Below are positions 34,048-44,177 of a DNA stretch of 64,000 bases, piece by piece. The notes under the pieces are model-generated. The model was not told the DNA's origin, searched no databases, and saw nothing but the letters and a program-made list of their open reading frames with translations. The translations under genes and the position numbers were made by a program. Source of the stretch: Cryptomeria japonica (lineage: Eukaryota; Streptophyta; Pinopsida; Cupressales; Cupressaceae); contig NC_081405.1 of NCBI RefSeq assembly GCF_030272615.1, positions 471,932,008-471,996,007 on the forward strand. The letters are read 5' to 3'. The stretch's first letter is position 1; each line of letters starts with the position of its first letter.

Positions 34048-35217
34048 CTATTCTGCTCCCCATGTGAATGGTTCACCTTTTCTCGTCAACTTATCCAGAG
34101 GGCATGACGCCTGTGCAAAACTTTTGATAAATCTCCTGTAATAGCGTACATGTCCCAGGAAGGATTTTACCCCCGTGACATCCGTCAAACTCTCCATATT
34201 TACAATAACCCCTACCTTGTCGGGGTCTGTCTTCAACCCTTCCTTGCACACAATGTGCCCCAATAGCTTACCTTGCGGTACCATGAATCGACACTTGTTG
34301 GGATTTAGGGCCAGCTGGGCCCGCCTACACCTCTTTATGCACTCCCAGAGTGCGTTCAAATGAGTTTCCTGCTTGCTGTAAATAGACCAATCATCCAAAA
34401 ATGCCTTGAAGCTTCCGACCGACATCCCATCAAAGATGTGCAATATAATCCGGTGGAAGGTGGCTGAAGCATTACATAGTCTGAACAACATGTGCTTGTA
34501 TGCATATACTCCATCCTCTACTATAAATGTTGTTTTCAGTTTATCATCTTCAACAATGCTGATTTGGTTGTATCCAGAAAATCCGTCCAAGAATGAGTAA
34601 ATCTCGTGGTCTGCTACCTCCTCCAAAATGTTTTCAGTGAACGGAATTGGGAACAGATCCTTGATAGTCACGACATTCAAGCATCGGAAGTCCACACATA
34701 TCCTGATCTGATTTGCCTCCTTCTTTAGGGAGATGACAATTGGCGATACCCACTCGATGGTTCCTACCTTAAAGATGATTTCGGCCTCCAACATCTTTTC
34801 AATTTCTTCATTTACCTTTGCTGCATAGTTATTCATTCTATACGACCTCCTTCGTAAGGGTTGGGCACCCGATACGAGAGGTATCCTGTGTACGCACAGT
34901 TCTGGGGGTATCCCTTTTAGGTCCTTGTACGCCCATGCGAACACATCTTTGTACTCTAGGAAGATTTTAAATGCCGCTGCTTTCAGCACGGGGTTCCAAT
35001 CGTCCTCGACCAAAATTACCTTCAGATCGACATCATTTCCCAAATTCACTTTCTTCACGTTGTACTCCTTGTACTTGATGACATTGTCCCATTTGAACCG
35101 GTGTGTGGGTGTATCATCTACCTGTGCTACCCCTTCACGGTACTCCCCATACTCTAGAGGAAAAGTTGCATCTTCCGTACTTGCACTTGATTCCCCGATC
35201 TCGCAGATTTGCAACAT
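34048..35217 (-). pseudogene. reverse transcriptase of O
   Basis: 389 codons open on the - strand. N-terminal linker, then the RT: PLRRRSYRMN (palm entry), IRICVDFRCLN near 172-181, SFLDGFSGYNQI near 208-219 (first catalytic Asp), LFRLCNASATFHR (degenerate version of the usual PFGLxNAPATFQR) and FLDDWSIYS near 273-281 with the paired Asp residues (FLDD instead of YVDD). FLGHVRYYRRFI and the PFTWG motif follow before a TAG at 34048-34050 that separates it from RNase H in the same frame. Copies RNA into DNA during the element's life cycle; here inactivated. Confidence 0.9.
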
Positions 35218-35683
35218 GTGGCAATCGAGGTGAAATCGAGGTGAAATACTTCACAGTCTTCCATCTGCCAATGGAAGAGTTCGGCGAGGGAACTTGTTTC
35301 ATCCTCTGAGCATCCCTCTAGTTCCAAAACCCCCTCGTCATCAGGTTCCATCTGTTCCCGGCCGTTCTGTGAGCCCCATTCCCAACTGTGCGAGTCATCT
35401 GAGTTCGAATCAGACGACGCCAATTCCTTGCTTACGGCTTGATTCCTCAAGTCGATCACATACTTCCGGCCTTCGAGAGTGTGTTTTTCTTCTAGTTGTG
35501 GTTCGGCTTCGCCATAATTAGCCAACCCGTTCCTAGAAGGGCGTCATAGGCCTTCTTCTCCAATGGTATGACCACGAAGTCAAGGAAAAAGTGTTGGGTA
35601 CCGACAACAACTTTTTTTGCCATGAGTGTCCCCAGGGGCTTGATTCCATGCTGGTTGACACCGACCAGGTGGAATGTTGGTGG
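35154..35683 (-). pseudogene. protease-RT linker of O
   Basis: The - strand carries the second half of the protease (FHLVGVNQHG..PLG-like, FLDFVVIPLEKKAYDALLG) after a TAG at 35684-35686, then a TAG near 35507 where I has TGG, a frameshift, and an acidic linker (SSDSNSDDS, DDEGVLELEGCSEDETSS) parallel to that of I. It leads into the RT frame. Confidence 0.75.
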
Positions 35684-36859
35684 CTAGAGAGTTGGCTTGC
35701 CTAGACCCCTCCATGTCTCCTTCGATAACACGTTCACTCCGCAGCTGTCGTCAACAATGATGTTCATCAATTTATGTCCCATTATCTCCATCTCGACCAC
35801 GGCCGACTTCCGATCAATGCTTACGGTGAGCAGCATGGGGTCTGTAGCAGACGTACCATGTAATTTTGTTGCCGCCATGGGGTCTGTGCCAGATGGTTTT
35901 GCTGCTATCTGACGGTGTTCCTGGTTGACAGTGTTGTCACCAATTATGTTTGTAATAGCCATCTTCAATTGTGGCATTGTTTGCAGAAGGTCAGACACGC
36001 GTACGAGTACGGTGGTTTGCAACATCTCTTTGATGATGGTTTTCTCGGACTTTGATCGGAGTGGGGTATTGGTAGTATTGTGTGAGGGTCTATGCTCTTC
36101 CGCCATCGCCCGCTCCACATCAACCTTTGCTTCCCGGAGTCTCTCTTTCTTCGTACGAGGATCGGGGTATACCGCCTTCTTACTTTGCAATCTTGTGATT
36201 GCCAGTACCTCCTCGTCTAGCTCCTTTACGTCCAACATGTGTACTCCCTTCTGTTTGGGGCAGTCAGTGTCCTCATGGTTTCCAGGACCACACCATTTGC
36301 ACAACAAACCTCCACCATTGTTCCTGTTCTGACATTCCCGAGCAAAGTGGCCCCACTCGTAACATTTCCGACACTGGATCATGGGCCGCCCTTTTGCATC
36401 GTACTGAATTTTACTCCTTGGCATGTTACTATTGGAACGGTTGTTTCCGAGCCGATTATTACGGTATCCTCCTGGTGAAGCCTCCGAGTTTGCTGATTGT
36501 TTAGGTGGTGTGACTGGTGGAGTAGCTTGCTCGCCTTGAGTGTAGAGCACTTGTTTGCTCTGTGGTTTTAAATTGTATGGGCATTCCTTGGTGGAATGGC
36601 CCAGTACTTGACAGATGTCACAAAAAACTTTCTTTGAACATATCCCCTTCGTATGCCCTTCTGCCTTACAGTCGGTGCACCAAATTTCCTTGCCGTCTCT
36701 GCCACTTTCTTTATCAGCCTTCAACTCCATCATTCGCAACATGTCCTTCCGAAGAGCTTGTACGGTTTTGGACTCGCCGTTGCTACTTCCGTTCGTACTG
36801 TCATTGTCACTTGCCCTGCGTTTCCCCTTCAATGTTTTGCTCTCACTTTCAATATCCAT
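35684..36859 (-). pseudogene. nucleocapsid and start of protease of O
   Basis: 391 codons. Acidic/Ser linker, then four CCHC knuckles: CTDCKAEGHTKGIC, CDICQVLGHSTKEC, CRKCYEWGHFAREC and CKWCGPGNHEDTDC. A linker with LDEEVLAITRLQSKK follows, then a protease start (VVEMEIMGHKLMNIIVDDSCGVNVL), in which the active-site string is degenerate compared with VDGGSG in I. Upstream, a frameshift near 36870 separates it from the capsid part. Confidence 0.85.
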
Positions 36860-37449
36860 TGCTTGGTTGTAAGCTCGTCATATGACGACGGAGGGACGAC
36901 CTTCATCTTCCGTCTAAGGGGCGGTACCAGCCTTTCGACAAACCATCTCTTCTTCAACCCATCTGTCGGTTGGTTCTCCATTTTGTTTAGTAGTTCCTTC
37001 AACCTTCGGTTATAAGCCTGAACACTTTCACTTTTTCCTTGCTTGGTATTGTAAATCTCCGCCACAATTTCATTGTTGTCACGTAGGAGTTTGAATTCCT
37101 CCTGGAAGGCCTTCTTCAAATTGTTCCATGATGCTCTATGCTGAGCATCAAGGTCCGTGTAGCAATCAATTGCTATCACTCGAAGGGTGGCCGAAAATGC
37201 CTTCAACCAGTAATCCTGGTTGTCTTGGCCATTTGCCTCCCAGATGGTTATGCATGTCTTGCAATGTCGTACGGAGTGCTCCGACCTGTCTCCCATGAAT
37301 TTTGGAAGCTTCTGTTTCTTTGGGGTGTGTGCCATTGTCTTCGTTCGGAGGGTTTTATGTACCGCTTGGAAGGTATTATATGTCTGGAAGGTACCATACG
37401 TGTTTGACCAAATCAGACTGTATTGCTCCGTCACGAGTCCTCTACGCAC
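36829..37449 (-). pseudogene. gag capsid part of O
   Basis: - strand frame with PKFMGDRSEHSVRHCKTC, YWLKAFSATLRVIAIDCY, FQEEFKLLRDNNEIVAEIYNTKQGKSESV and YNRRLKELLNKM, the Retrotrans_gag pattern. It keeps CAG codons (K-Q-KLPKF, DA-Q-H, AF-Q-EEF) at three places where I has TAG. Forms the virus-like particle core. Confidence 0.85.
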
Positions 37450-37660
37450 CCACTCGTGTCCTTCGCGCTTTGGTCAACCTCACTCCTATATTCCCTCCTT
37501 CTTGGGATTTCTGGGTCTGACCCTCCTATTTTTGAGTCTTCTTGAGCGATAAATTTCCAATTCGGTACACCTCATTCTCTAAGAGTTTGGCGACCTCACC
37601 TTGCAAGTCCCGTACGACTCCTTTGTCGTGGTCAGAGTGCTCTGATGGATTTCTCTTGGA

Positions 37661-38274
37661 CTAAGTTCTAGACTCTTCACTAGACGTCGAGTGAGTGGCT
37701 TGGTCGGCAAGATCGTCCTCCGCTATGTCTTGCAGTGGCAGGGTCCAGGCGACTCCTACCAACTCGTTCCATGTACATGGTTTCTGTCTCTCCCAATTGC
37801 GGCTCCGACTCACACTTCGACTCTTGCTTCGCCTTTCTGGACTCTCCGACCCTTCGGCAATCTCTCGCAGTTGAAGTCTCCGTTTGTTTTGTTCTCTGAT
37901 CTGTAGGGATCTCCGTACGGACCCCTCACCTACCTCTTTGTTGGTACTAGTATGTCGTTGGTCCTTGTTGGGACGTAGGGGCATTAATTGTGGGGGGTAC
38001 GACATCTGCTCATATCCCTCTCTTCTTATTACTTGTGGCTCCTTTCTTTGTATTGCTGCTGGATTTGCTGCCAACGACATTTCCTATTGGTTTCTTCCCT
38101 CTGCTCTTGCTGTTCAATGAGGTTCTGTGCCAGTAGTCTAGGAAGGCTCCCCAGACGATCAAACACGACATAATTTACTGTGGGTTCCTCACGTACCGTG
38201 CCCTTAGGGACAGCTCTCTCCCAAGCTTCCCTCTGCACGTACTGGGTGACGGAAACGTCCCACAGTTCCACCAA
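37661..38274 (-). pseudogene. gag leader region of O
   Basis: Two overlapping - strand frames (38029-38274, 37661-38080) with Gln/Glu/Arg-rich helices (IEQQEQREETNRKCRWQQIQQQ) and Arg/Ser runs (RRSKSRSVSRSRNWERQ). They probably belong to one N-terminal gag extension broken by a shift. No domain recognised. Begins about 160 bp from the 5' LTR. Confidence 0.5.
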
Positions 38275-38420
38275 ATCCCCCGTCAGTTGATCTTTCTTGG
38301 CTTCCGCCTGCGTGGGCTCCTCATGTGTATCACCTTTAGTGACTATTAACTGTTGTTGAAATGGTCGACCCGTTAGTGGTTACCGCCTGTCGCCATATTG
38401 ATCTCCGGAATTCGAATCGA

Positions 38421-38434
38421 CAACGACGCCAAAA
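38421..38434 (-). other. primer-binding-site-like sequence of O
   Basis: On the - strand TTTTGGCGTCGTTG directly follows the 5' LTR end. Similar to the TTGGCG-type primer sites of many plant LTR elements and to the site in I. tRNA not assigned. Confidence 0.6.
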
Positions 38435-38652
38435 TGTTTACTCCCTATCGTGAGTTAATTAAGTTTCCAGAATGAACAAGAAATAAGCACATAACATATG
38501 ATAACAATTCAATTATCTACAGAGCATGGAAGTAACAATCAGATGGCAGAAAGATGTTCTTTTATTGCATCCCAAAATGTTCAGTACATCAATATTATTG
38601 CTGGGATTCCCTTATATGGCAATATATACTATCTGGCGGTTGGCCGAGGTAC

Positions 38653-40369
38653 TGTTATCACAAAAGCTTGCACCCTTGCTAAGCTATCAACTCAGCAACC
38701 TTGTAAAACATGGAAACAACCCTGAAGTGTGGGACCTTGCGCAAGGGGGTTGAATCTCCGGAGAAGGCCGACTTCCTTCTCAATCTAGGTGCAGGTGTTG
38801 AACCAACTCAACACTTCAAAACTAACTCCTAGACTTGTCCTAACAATTTTGCAGAGGTAAAGGGAAGAAAAAACGCTTGAAATAAAAGGAGGTGATGCGC
38901 CAAGATAAGAGATTGTTCCTCTCCCCACCCGAAATGGCACAAGGAATCAACTGAAATACCTAAGAGATGCACAAACTTCAGTTGCATAAGTAACTCAGAC
39001 GCATGTATGGAGGTTGGAATTTTGCTAAGTGTCAAGAGGGGAGAAGGATTCCCACAAGTCACACTCAGAAAACTAGTCAACACAGCATATATAGAGAGAA
39101 GAGTCACAACATACACCTATGATGAAGATAAGAAAGCATATACAACATAAGTTGACAGAAAGCAAGAATGGTGATCTTCAATTAATCATAAGTCCATAAG
39201 CCAATCTTGCAGTTGCAGAAATGCAAAAGATTACAAGTCTTCAAGAGAAGAGAAAAGCATAAGAAAGCTCAAGGCAGCAGGGAGAGAACCCTTTACAATG
39301 AGGCTTAACAGCCTTATATAGAAAAATGGGTTACAATGGTGATCATGACCCTTGCATGTCAGTTTGGAAGTGCAGGGAAGTGCATGCACTTGACTTGTAC
39401 ATGCAAGCAACCTAGCCCTACCTCCAAAGGCAATTCTGAGGAAGATAGATTGACTGAGCTTCCAAAGTTAGACATGACATAAGTCATCCAGCATGCCCCC
39501 GTACCTCCCTTGATGGAATTCCTGCCAAAAACATTAAATGCACCCTTGTGGCTCCACAAAAAAAGTGCATAAGTCACCAAAACTGTCGGAGCATTTAAAG
39601 CCTTGAGTATCGATCACGCCATCCGGAAGCAAGTTTAGAAGACTTCGGGGACCGGGGTCACCGTAGTTGGGGAACTTCGGAGACCGGGGTCATCGTAGTT
39701 GGACAAGGAACTTGGGAACCTGGGGGTTCCGGAGTTCCGGGGTAGAAGGACTAGGAACTTCAGAACCTGGGGGTTCCGGAGTTCCGGGGTTAAAGAACTA
39801 GGAACTTCGGAACCTGGGTGTTTCGGAGTTTCGGGGTTGAAGAACAAGGAACTTCGGAACCTGGGGGTTTCGGAGTTTCGGGCTAGAAGGACTAGGAACT
39901 TTGGAACCTAGGGATTCCGGAGTTTCGGGGTTGAAGGACTAGGAACTTCTGAACCTGGGGGTTCCGGAGTTTCGGGCTAGAAGGACTAGGAACTTCAGAA
40001 CCTGGGAGTTCGGGAGTTCCGGGGTAGAAGGACAAGGAACTTGGGAATCTGGGGGTTTCGGAGTTCCGGGGTTGAAGAACAAGGAACTTGGGAACCTGGG
40101 GGTTCTAGAGTTCCGGGGTTGAAAAACTAGGAACTTCGAAACTTGGGGGTTTCGGAGTTCCGGGCTTGAAGAACAAGGAACTTCGGAACTTGGGGGTTTC
40201 GGAGTTCCAGGGTTAAGAGAAAGAGAGGGCCAAGGAACTTCCGACAAGGCAACACTTCAAACCATGATTTCACTGCTTTTCTCCTTGATCAATTGGGCAG
40301 TGCTGGTCCATGGAACATATCTCTGATCGGTTCTCACTGATGGACGAAGGGTGTCATAAAATGACAACA
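38653..40369. mobile_element. solo LTR inside the LTR of O (TSD GGTAC)
   Basis: 1717 bp starting TGTTATCACAAAAG and ending AAATGACAACA, with GGTAC at 38648-38652 and 40370-40374. No coding region; the small frames are chance. The distal third is a minisatellite (39640-40222). Confidence 0.85.
39640..40222. repeat. 47 bp minisatellite, about 11 units
   Basis: The anchor aggaactt occurs at 39706, 39753, 39800, 39847, 39894, 39941, 39988, 40035, 40082, 40129 and 40176, an exact 47 bp step. The unit is aggaacttcggaacctgggg followed by gttccggagttccggggttgaagaact with variants. Before it lie two copies of a related unit (gaacttcggagaccggggtca...gtagttgg). 47 is not a multiple of three, so it is non-coding. 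Confidence 0.95.
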
Positions 40370-40481
40370 GGTACCAACCGTCGTCACTGACATGGGAACC
40401 CACACGTCCGACTCCAAAACATAACAAAATGACATAACAATAACTTGAAAGTTTTATTCCTAATTACGGCCTAACAAAGTT

Positions 40482-41781
40482 TCTAGGAATCTAAAAGCCA
40501 CTTGATAGAATTCTTCTTCTATGGCACTGTTCGGTTACCAATAGGGGACTTGAGAAGTTTCCTCACTTTTATAATGATTAGCAAATCCCCATTAGTTTCT
40601 ACTTCACTCAAGCTCCTTTTCAGGCCTGGGTTAGGGATCTTGCTTCTGCCTTGTATTTTGTAGCTTTTGGGATATTTAGTGTGTAAGGTATGGTCATACT
40701 GCATTTATCATATTGAATGATACTCCATCCCTTGAACATCTTGGGTTTTTCTTTTTGAGACTAACAATATTTAGTTTGACCCATACTAGCTTTGGGGGCC
40801 ACCATTTTGCCTCTTTCCACTTTTGTTTCTTGCATCTTGTCATTTTACCGGAAGAACTCTTAGAATTGTATTAATGTCTTGCCAAACAATTAAATTAGCG
40901 AGTTTTGCATCCATTAATTATACATACTAGATTAGTTAGGGAATATGATGAGATAACTGCTTTTTTATTCATCAAGTTCGAGGGTAGTGATTATGTATGG
41001 TTTGGATATGACAGTCCTATTTGTGCCATGTTTGGATGACACATATACTTTGGTGATCAGATACATATCTATGAATTGCCTTTATCCAGATATGCATTCG
41101 ATAGAACAGGGATTTGTCTAGAATTCCAAGGTCTAAGACTTTCATCATGTAGCTGTATCTACCTTTAAAATGGCACCATAGTAAAGTATCCCAAACTGCA
41201 GTTCCATCATATATCTTATGAACTTGGTTTGAACTTTATTAATAATAATTCAAGAGATTTCACCAGAAATGATTTTGTCATTGGATTGGAGAGATATGAT
41301 ACATCGATAACAGCTAATTTTAAATGTAACCAGTTTATAGAAAATAAATCTTCAACAGGAATCAGTCCTTACAAACTAATCTGGAGACATAGCTGCAGTT
41401 AATCAGAGATTAGACCAATAAAATTAGCTTATTTAATCATCAGCTGTGTTGTATAGGTGGTAAAATATAAATTTCTAAGATAATGATGATTTATTTCTGT
41501 ATTTCTTAATTTTCTCAGTCAATTCTGCTGCAAGAATCAAGAATGATTTTGTAGAGACGTGTTTAATGTTGATTCTCTCATTTGTTTTCTAGAATGTGCT
41601 TTTTAAATCTCCTTCTGTAGTTGTAATGTTTTGATTCCTTGTTTATTTTGGATTAGCTTCTTATATTTATAAGCATTACTTTGTTTCTCATTTCATTATT
41701 TATGGTTTTTCTTTTCCTGCTCAAACTTCTTGATATCTATTTATACTTGCTGCTAGTTGTGAAAATGGTGTAATTACTCAG
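40482..41781 (+). other. intron or upstream sequence of the synthetase gene
   Basis: AT-rich single-copy-looking DNA between the TSD of O and the first recognised exon. No further exon with synthetase similarity is visible. It ends with a T-rich stretch and TTACTCAG, a normal 3' splice site. Confidence 0.6.
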
Positions 41782-41977
41782 GTGTCGGAAGTATTTCGTG
41801 GATCAAATTTCCAAATTTTCGCTGATACCCTGGCATCTGGTGGAGTTATTAAGGCTTTGGCTGTGCCTTCTGGATCAAGCAAATATTCAAACATGAATCT
41901 GAAGAAAGGGGATATTTATAAGGAAGCAGTTAAGTCTGGGGCCAAAGGTCTACCTTTTCTCAAGGTTCTTGACAACG
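41782..41977 (+). CDS. organellar-type aspartyl-tRNA synthetase, GAD-domain exon
   Basis: Encodes SEVFRGSNFQIFADTL and GGVIKALAVP, then KKGDIYKEAVKSGAKGLPFLKVLDNG. This is the start of the GAD insertion domain that bacterial-type AspRS has within the catalytic core and that plants keep in the chloroplast/mitochondrial enzyme. The enzyme joins Asp to tRNA-Asp for organelle translation. Splice acceptor CAG at 41779-41781; donor G|GTATGT at 41977/41978 (phase 1). The next exon completes the Gly codon. Upstream exons for the anticodon-binding domain and class II motifs 1 and 2 are not seen in the window. Neighbours on the 5' side are only transposons. Confidence 0.9.
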
Positions 41978-42208
41978 GTATGTCCATAAGTACTTGATCT
42001 TTCAGTTCACCCAATAATTAGCAAATGTATATTCATTTGTTGGAAAGTATGTAGCATCTATATGAAGCTTGTGATACCAAACAGAACTTAGCATGGAAAC
42101 GAAATTCTTAGTGGTATCATCTAGATATGATAACCATCGTGTTATTGTTCTGTAAAGAAGAGTTTTTCTGTATTAAATGATAATTGAATGCCTGGAAATC
42201 CTTGTTAG

Positions 42209-42396
42209 GTCAGCTTGAAGGAATTACAGCTTTGACATCAAGCTTGGAAAATGGAAAAAGGGAGGAATTTCTTAATCTGTGTTCTGCAAAACCAGGAGAT
42301 TTGATTCTTTTTGCATTAGGCCATCCTTCAACTGTGAACAAAACGCTCGGTCACCTGAGAACATTCATTGCTCATGATTTAGGACTTATCGACAAT
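42209..42396 (+). CDS. organellar-type aspartyl-tRNA synthetase, second exon seen
   Basis: Continues the GAD domain: QLEGITALTSSLENG, then LCSAKPGDLILFALG, VNKTLGHLRTFIAHDLGLID. The KPGDLILF and LGxLR blocks are typical of bacterial AspRS. Acceptor TTGTTAG at 42202-42208, donor AAT|GTTAGT at 42396/42397 (phase 0). The 231 bp intron before it is short. An open frame reads past the donor, but the splice site and the family alignment place the exon end here. Confidence 0.9.
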
Positions 42397-42769
42397 GTTA
42401 GTGAATCATTCTTTGACGTTATTCATTATATTCAAATAATTTTTGGCCATTTGTATAATTTGTCAAAGGCAAATCATTCCAATTTATTTGATTAAAGTTT
42501 CATAGCTCCGATTGTATATACCATGCTTTGTGGTAGAAAGGTGCACTCACATACAACTTTATTGCATTGATTTAATTGAAAATTCTGACTGTCTTGTTTT
42601 CATATCAGACCTCTTATTTCATGCAGTTGTTTTGTATTTTTCTATGGCAATATAATTATAGCATTGTTTTAGAGAACCAATTTCTATTTCTGTTGCTTAG
42701 TGTATAGTTGTTTTCTTTTCTCTTTGCTTTTAACGTCTGATCATTTGTTTTGTGATTTCTGTTTTGTAG

Positions 42770-42841
42770 TCTGCACATTCAATTTTATGGGTGACAGAAT
42801 TTCCCATGTTCGAGTGGAATGATTCTGAGCAGAGGTTTGAG
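42770..42841 (+). CDS. organellar-type aspartyl-tRNA synthetase, third exon seen
   Basis: A 72 bp exon of 24 codons: SAHSILWVTEFPMFEWNDSE and QRFE. The FPMFEW motif is the return from the GAD domain into the class II catalytic core, next to the HHPFT motif of the following exon. Acceptor TTTTGTAG at 42762-42769, donor GAG|GTGAGC at 42841/42842, phase 0 at both sides. Too short to stand out as an ORF. Confidence 0.92.
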
Positions 42842-42975
42842 GTGAGCATTACAAACTTGGATTGGTATGTTCATTTTATATGCTGATGAATTTTTAAGCA
42901 TTTTAACGCATTATTTTGAAGTAGCTAGCATACAACTATACTTCTAGTGAGATAGGCAAAGGGGTTGGCAAGAAC

Positions 42976-44169
42976 CATAGTTGGACTACTCGCCGAAAAC
43001 TCGGCGAGTAGTTAAAAACTTGCGAGTTTTGCTTCAAGGCGAGTTTTTATGACTTTTACTCGCCATAAAAACTTGCCGAGTTTTTGGCGAGTTTTTCACA
43101 AAAACTCGGTGAGTTTCTATAAAAAACTCGGCAACACTAAAAAAAGAGGCCCAAACATGTCAAAAAATTATCTAATTTTTGTTTTTTCAGGTCAGCTTTT
43201 TTCTCTATCCCTCTCTTTCTCACCCTCAGACCTCGACGAGGGGTGCTACCCTCAACCTAATTTTAATTTGCAGATGCTTGGTGGAAAAGTTTGGGTGGAC
43301 ATACCCCAAATCTCAAAAAAATTGCCCTCAAAATCTTATGTCAACCTTGTAGTTCATCTAGTTGTGAGCACAATTGGAGCTTGTTTGAGGCCATCAACAC
43401 GAAGAAGAGGAGCAAGTTAGCTCAAAAACGCCTCAATGACCTTGTCTTTGTGCAATATAATCTTCAGTTGCGCATAAGGAAGGTAGAGGAAGCACTACCT
43501 AGTCCAATTGATTTGGATGATATAGAACCTTACATTAACTAGATATCACAGGAGCAACCTCCATTGTTTATAGAGGATGACATCAATGATTTGGAGAGGT
43601 ACGCTATGGAGGAGGGGGGTGGATTTGGTTTCACACTGGATGACATTAAGGAGGATGAGGATTCATTGCCAATGCCGGAAGTAGGTGGAGACATAGCTTC
43701 ATCCAGGATGGAGGATGACCCAGCCATACCGAGTGAGGAGGCATAGTCACGCCCACTGCAGACTTCTAGGATTAGACCCTCTAGTTCTACCTCTCCCTGA
43801 GTTTTTGCTAGAGCTGGGAAGAGAAAGTAGTAATTGTAATTTGTAATGATGTATTTACTTTTGGTTTTACAAAAACTATTTACTATATTGCTTTCAGGCT
43901 TCTAGCCATCAGCATTCCTCATGAGGATGCGATTTTGTAGACACTTTGCATTTAAATATATCATGAATCAACTTGTTTCTTTTGTGTTATCATTTATTGA
44001 CTCATTGGATGCATCTTCTCATTAAATTTTGCAAAAAAAATGCATTTTTTATTAAATTTAAGCGTGTTTTTAAGTTGCCGAGTTTTTTGCCGAGTTTTTC
44101 AGAGTTTATCCCGAGTTTTTTTCCCAAGGGCTTGGCGAGTTGAGCCGAGTCGCGAGTAGTCCAACTATG
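42976..44169 (+). mobile_element. hAT deletion derivative in the synthetase intron (TSD GCAAGAAC)
   Basis: 1194 bp with terminal inverted repeats CATAGTTGGACTACTCG at both ends and a perfect 8 bp duplication GCAAGAAC (42968-42975, 44170-44177). Both ends are loaded with subterminal gcgagttttt / aaaactcgg repeats. The ends resemble those of hAT-B (CATAGTT...). Only the last exon of a transposase remains. Confidence 0.93.
43274..43746 (+). pseudogene. remnant hAT transposase C-terminal exon
   Basis: After a TTTGCAG acceptor (43268-43274) the + strand gives GGHTPNLKKIALKILCQPC, SSCEHNWSLFEAINTKKRS and KLAQKRLNDLVFVQYNLQL, the hAT dimerisation domain. It is closely parallel to hAT-B (PCNASGCERNWS...KRLNDLVFV). 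A TAG at 43540-43542 precedes an acidic tail (DDINDLERYAMEEGGG...). The catalytic part is missing, so the element depended on a full copy for movement. Confidence 0.85.
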
Positions 44170-44177
44170 GCAAGAAC

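Larger units (their letters stand above)
7690..40476 (-). mobile_element. Ty3/gypsy LTR retrotransposon 'O' with nested insertions
   Basis: Both ends are LTRs starting TGTTTACTCCC and ending ACGGCCTAACA on the + strand, flanked by the 5 bp duplication AAGTT (7685-7689 and 40477-40481). The coding order on the - strand is gag, CCHC knuckles, protease, RT, RNase H, integrase, the Ty3/gypsy order. It is followed by a post-integrase domain, a CGTACG-rich spacer and an extra ORF. The span of 32.8 kb is inflated by an 8.3 kb gypsy element, a 7.1 kb hAT complex, a 4.4 kb solo-LTR-like block and a 1.7 kb solo LTR. Without these O would be about 11-12 kb. Several in-frame stops and frameshifts make it inactive. 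It sits in the intron or upstream region of the synthetase gene. Confidence 0.9.
38435..40476 (-). repeat. 5' LTR of O, interrupted by a solo LTR
   Basis: LTR parts 38435-38652 and 40375-40476 together equal about 320 bp and match the 3' LTR 7690-8003. The interruption is 38653-40369. TSD of O (AAGTT) follows at 40477-40481. Confidence 0.9.

Noticed and set aside
39635-40247. Repetitive frames rich in PELRNPQ / ELGNLGV
   Set aside because: They read through the 47 bp minisatellite. A unit that is not a multiple of three cannot encode a regular repeat protein.
40519-40704. Small basic frame right of O
   Set aside because: I tried to read it as a continuation of the relic extra ORF across the insertion of O, but no block matched.
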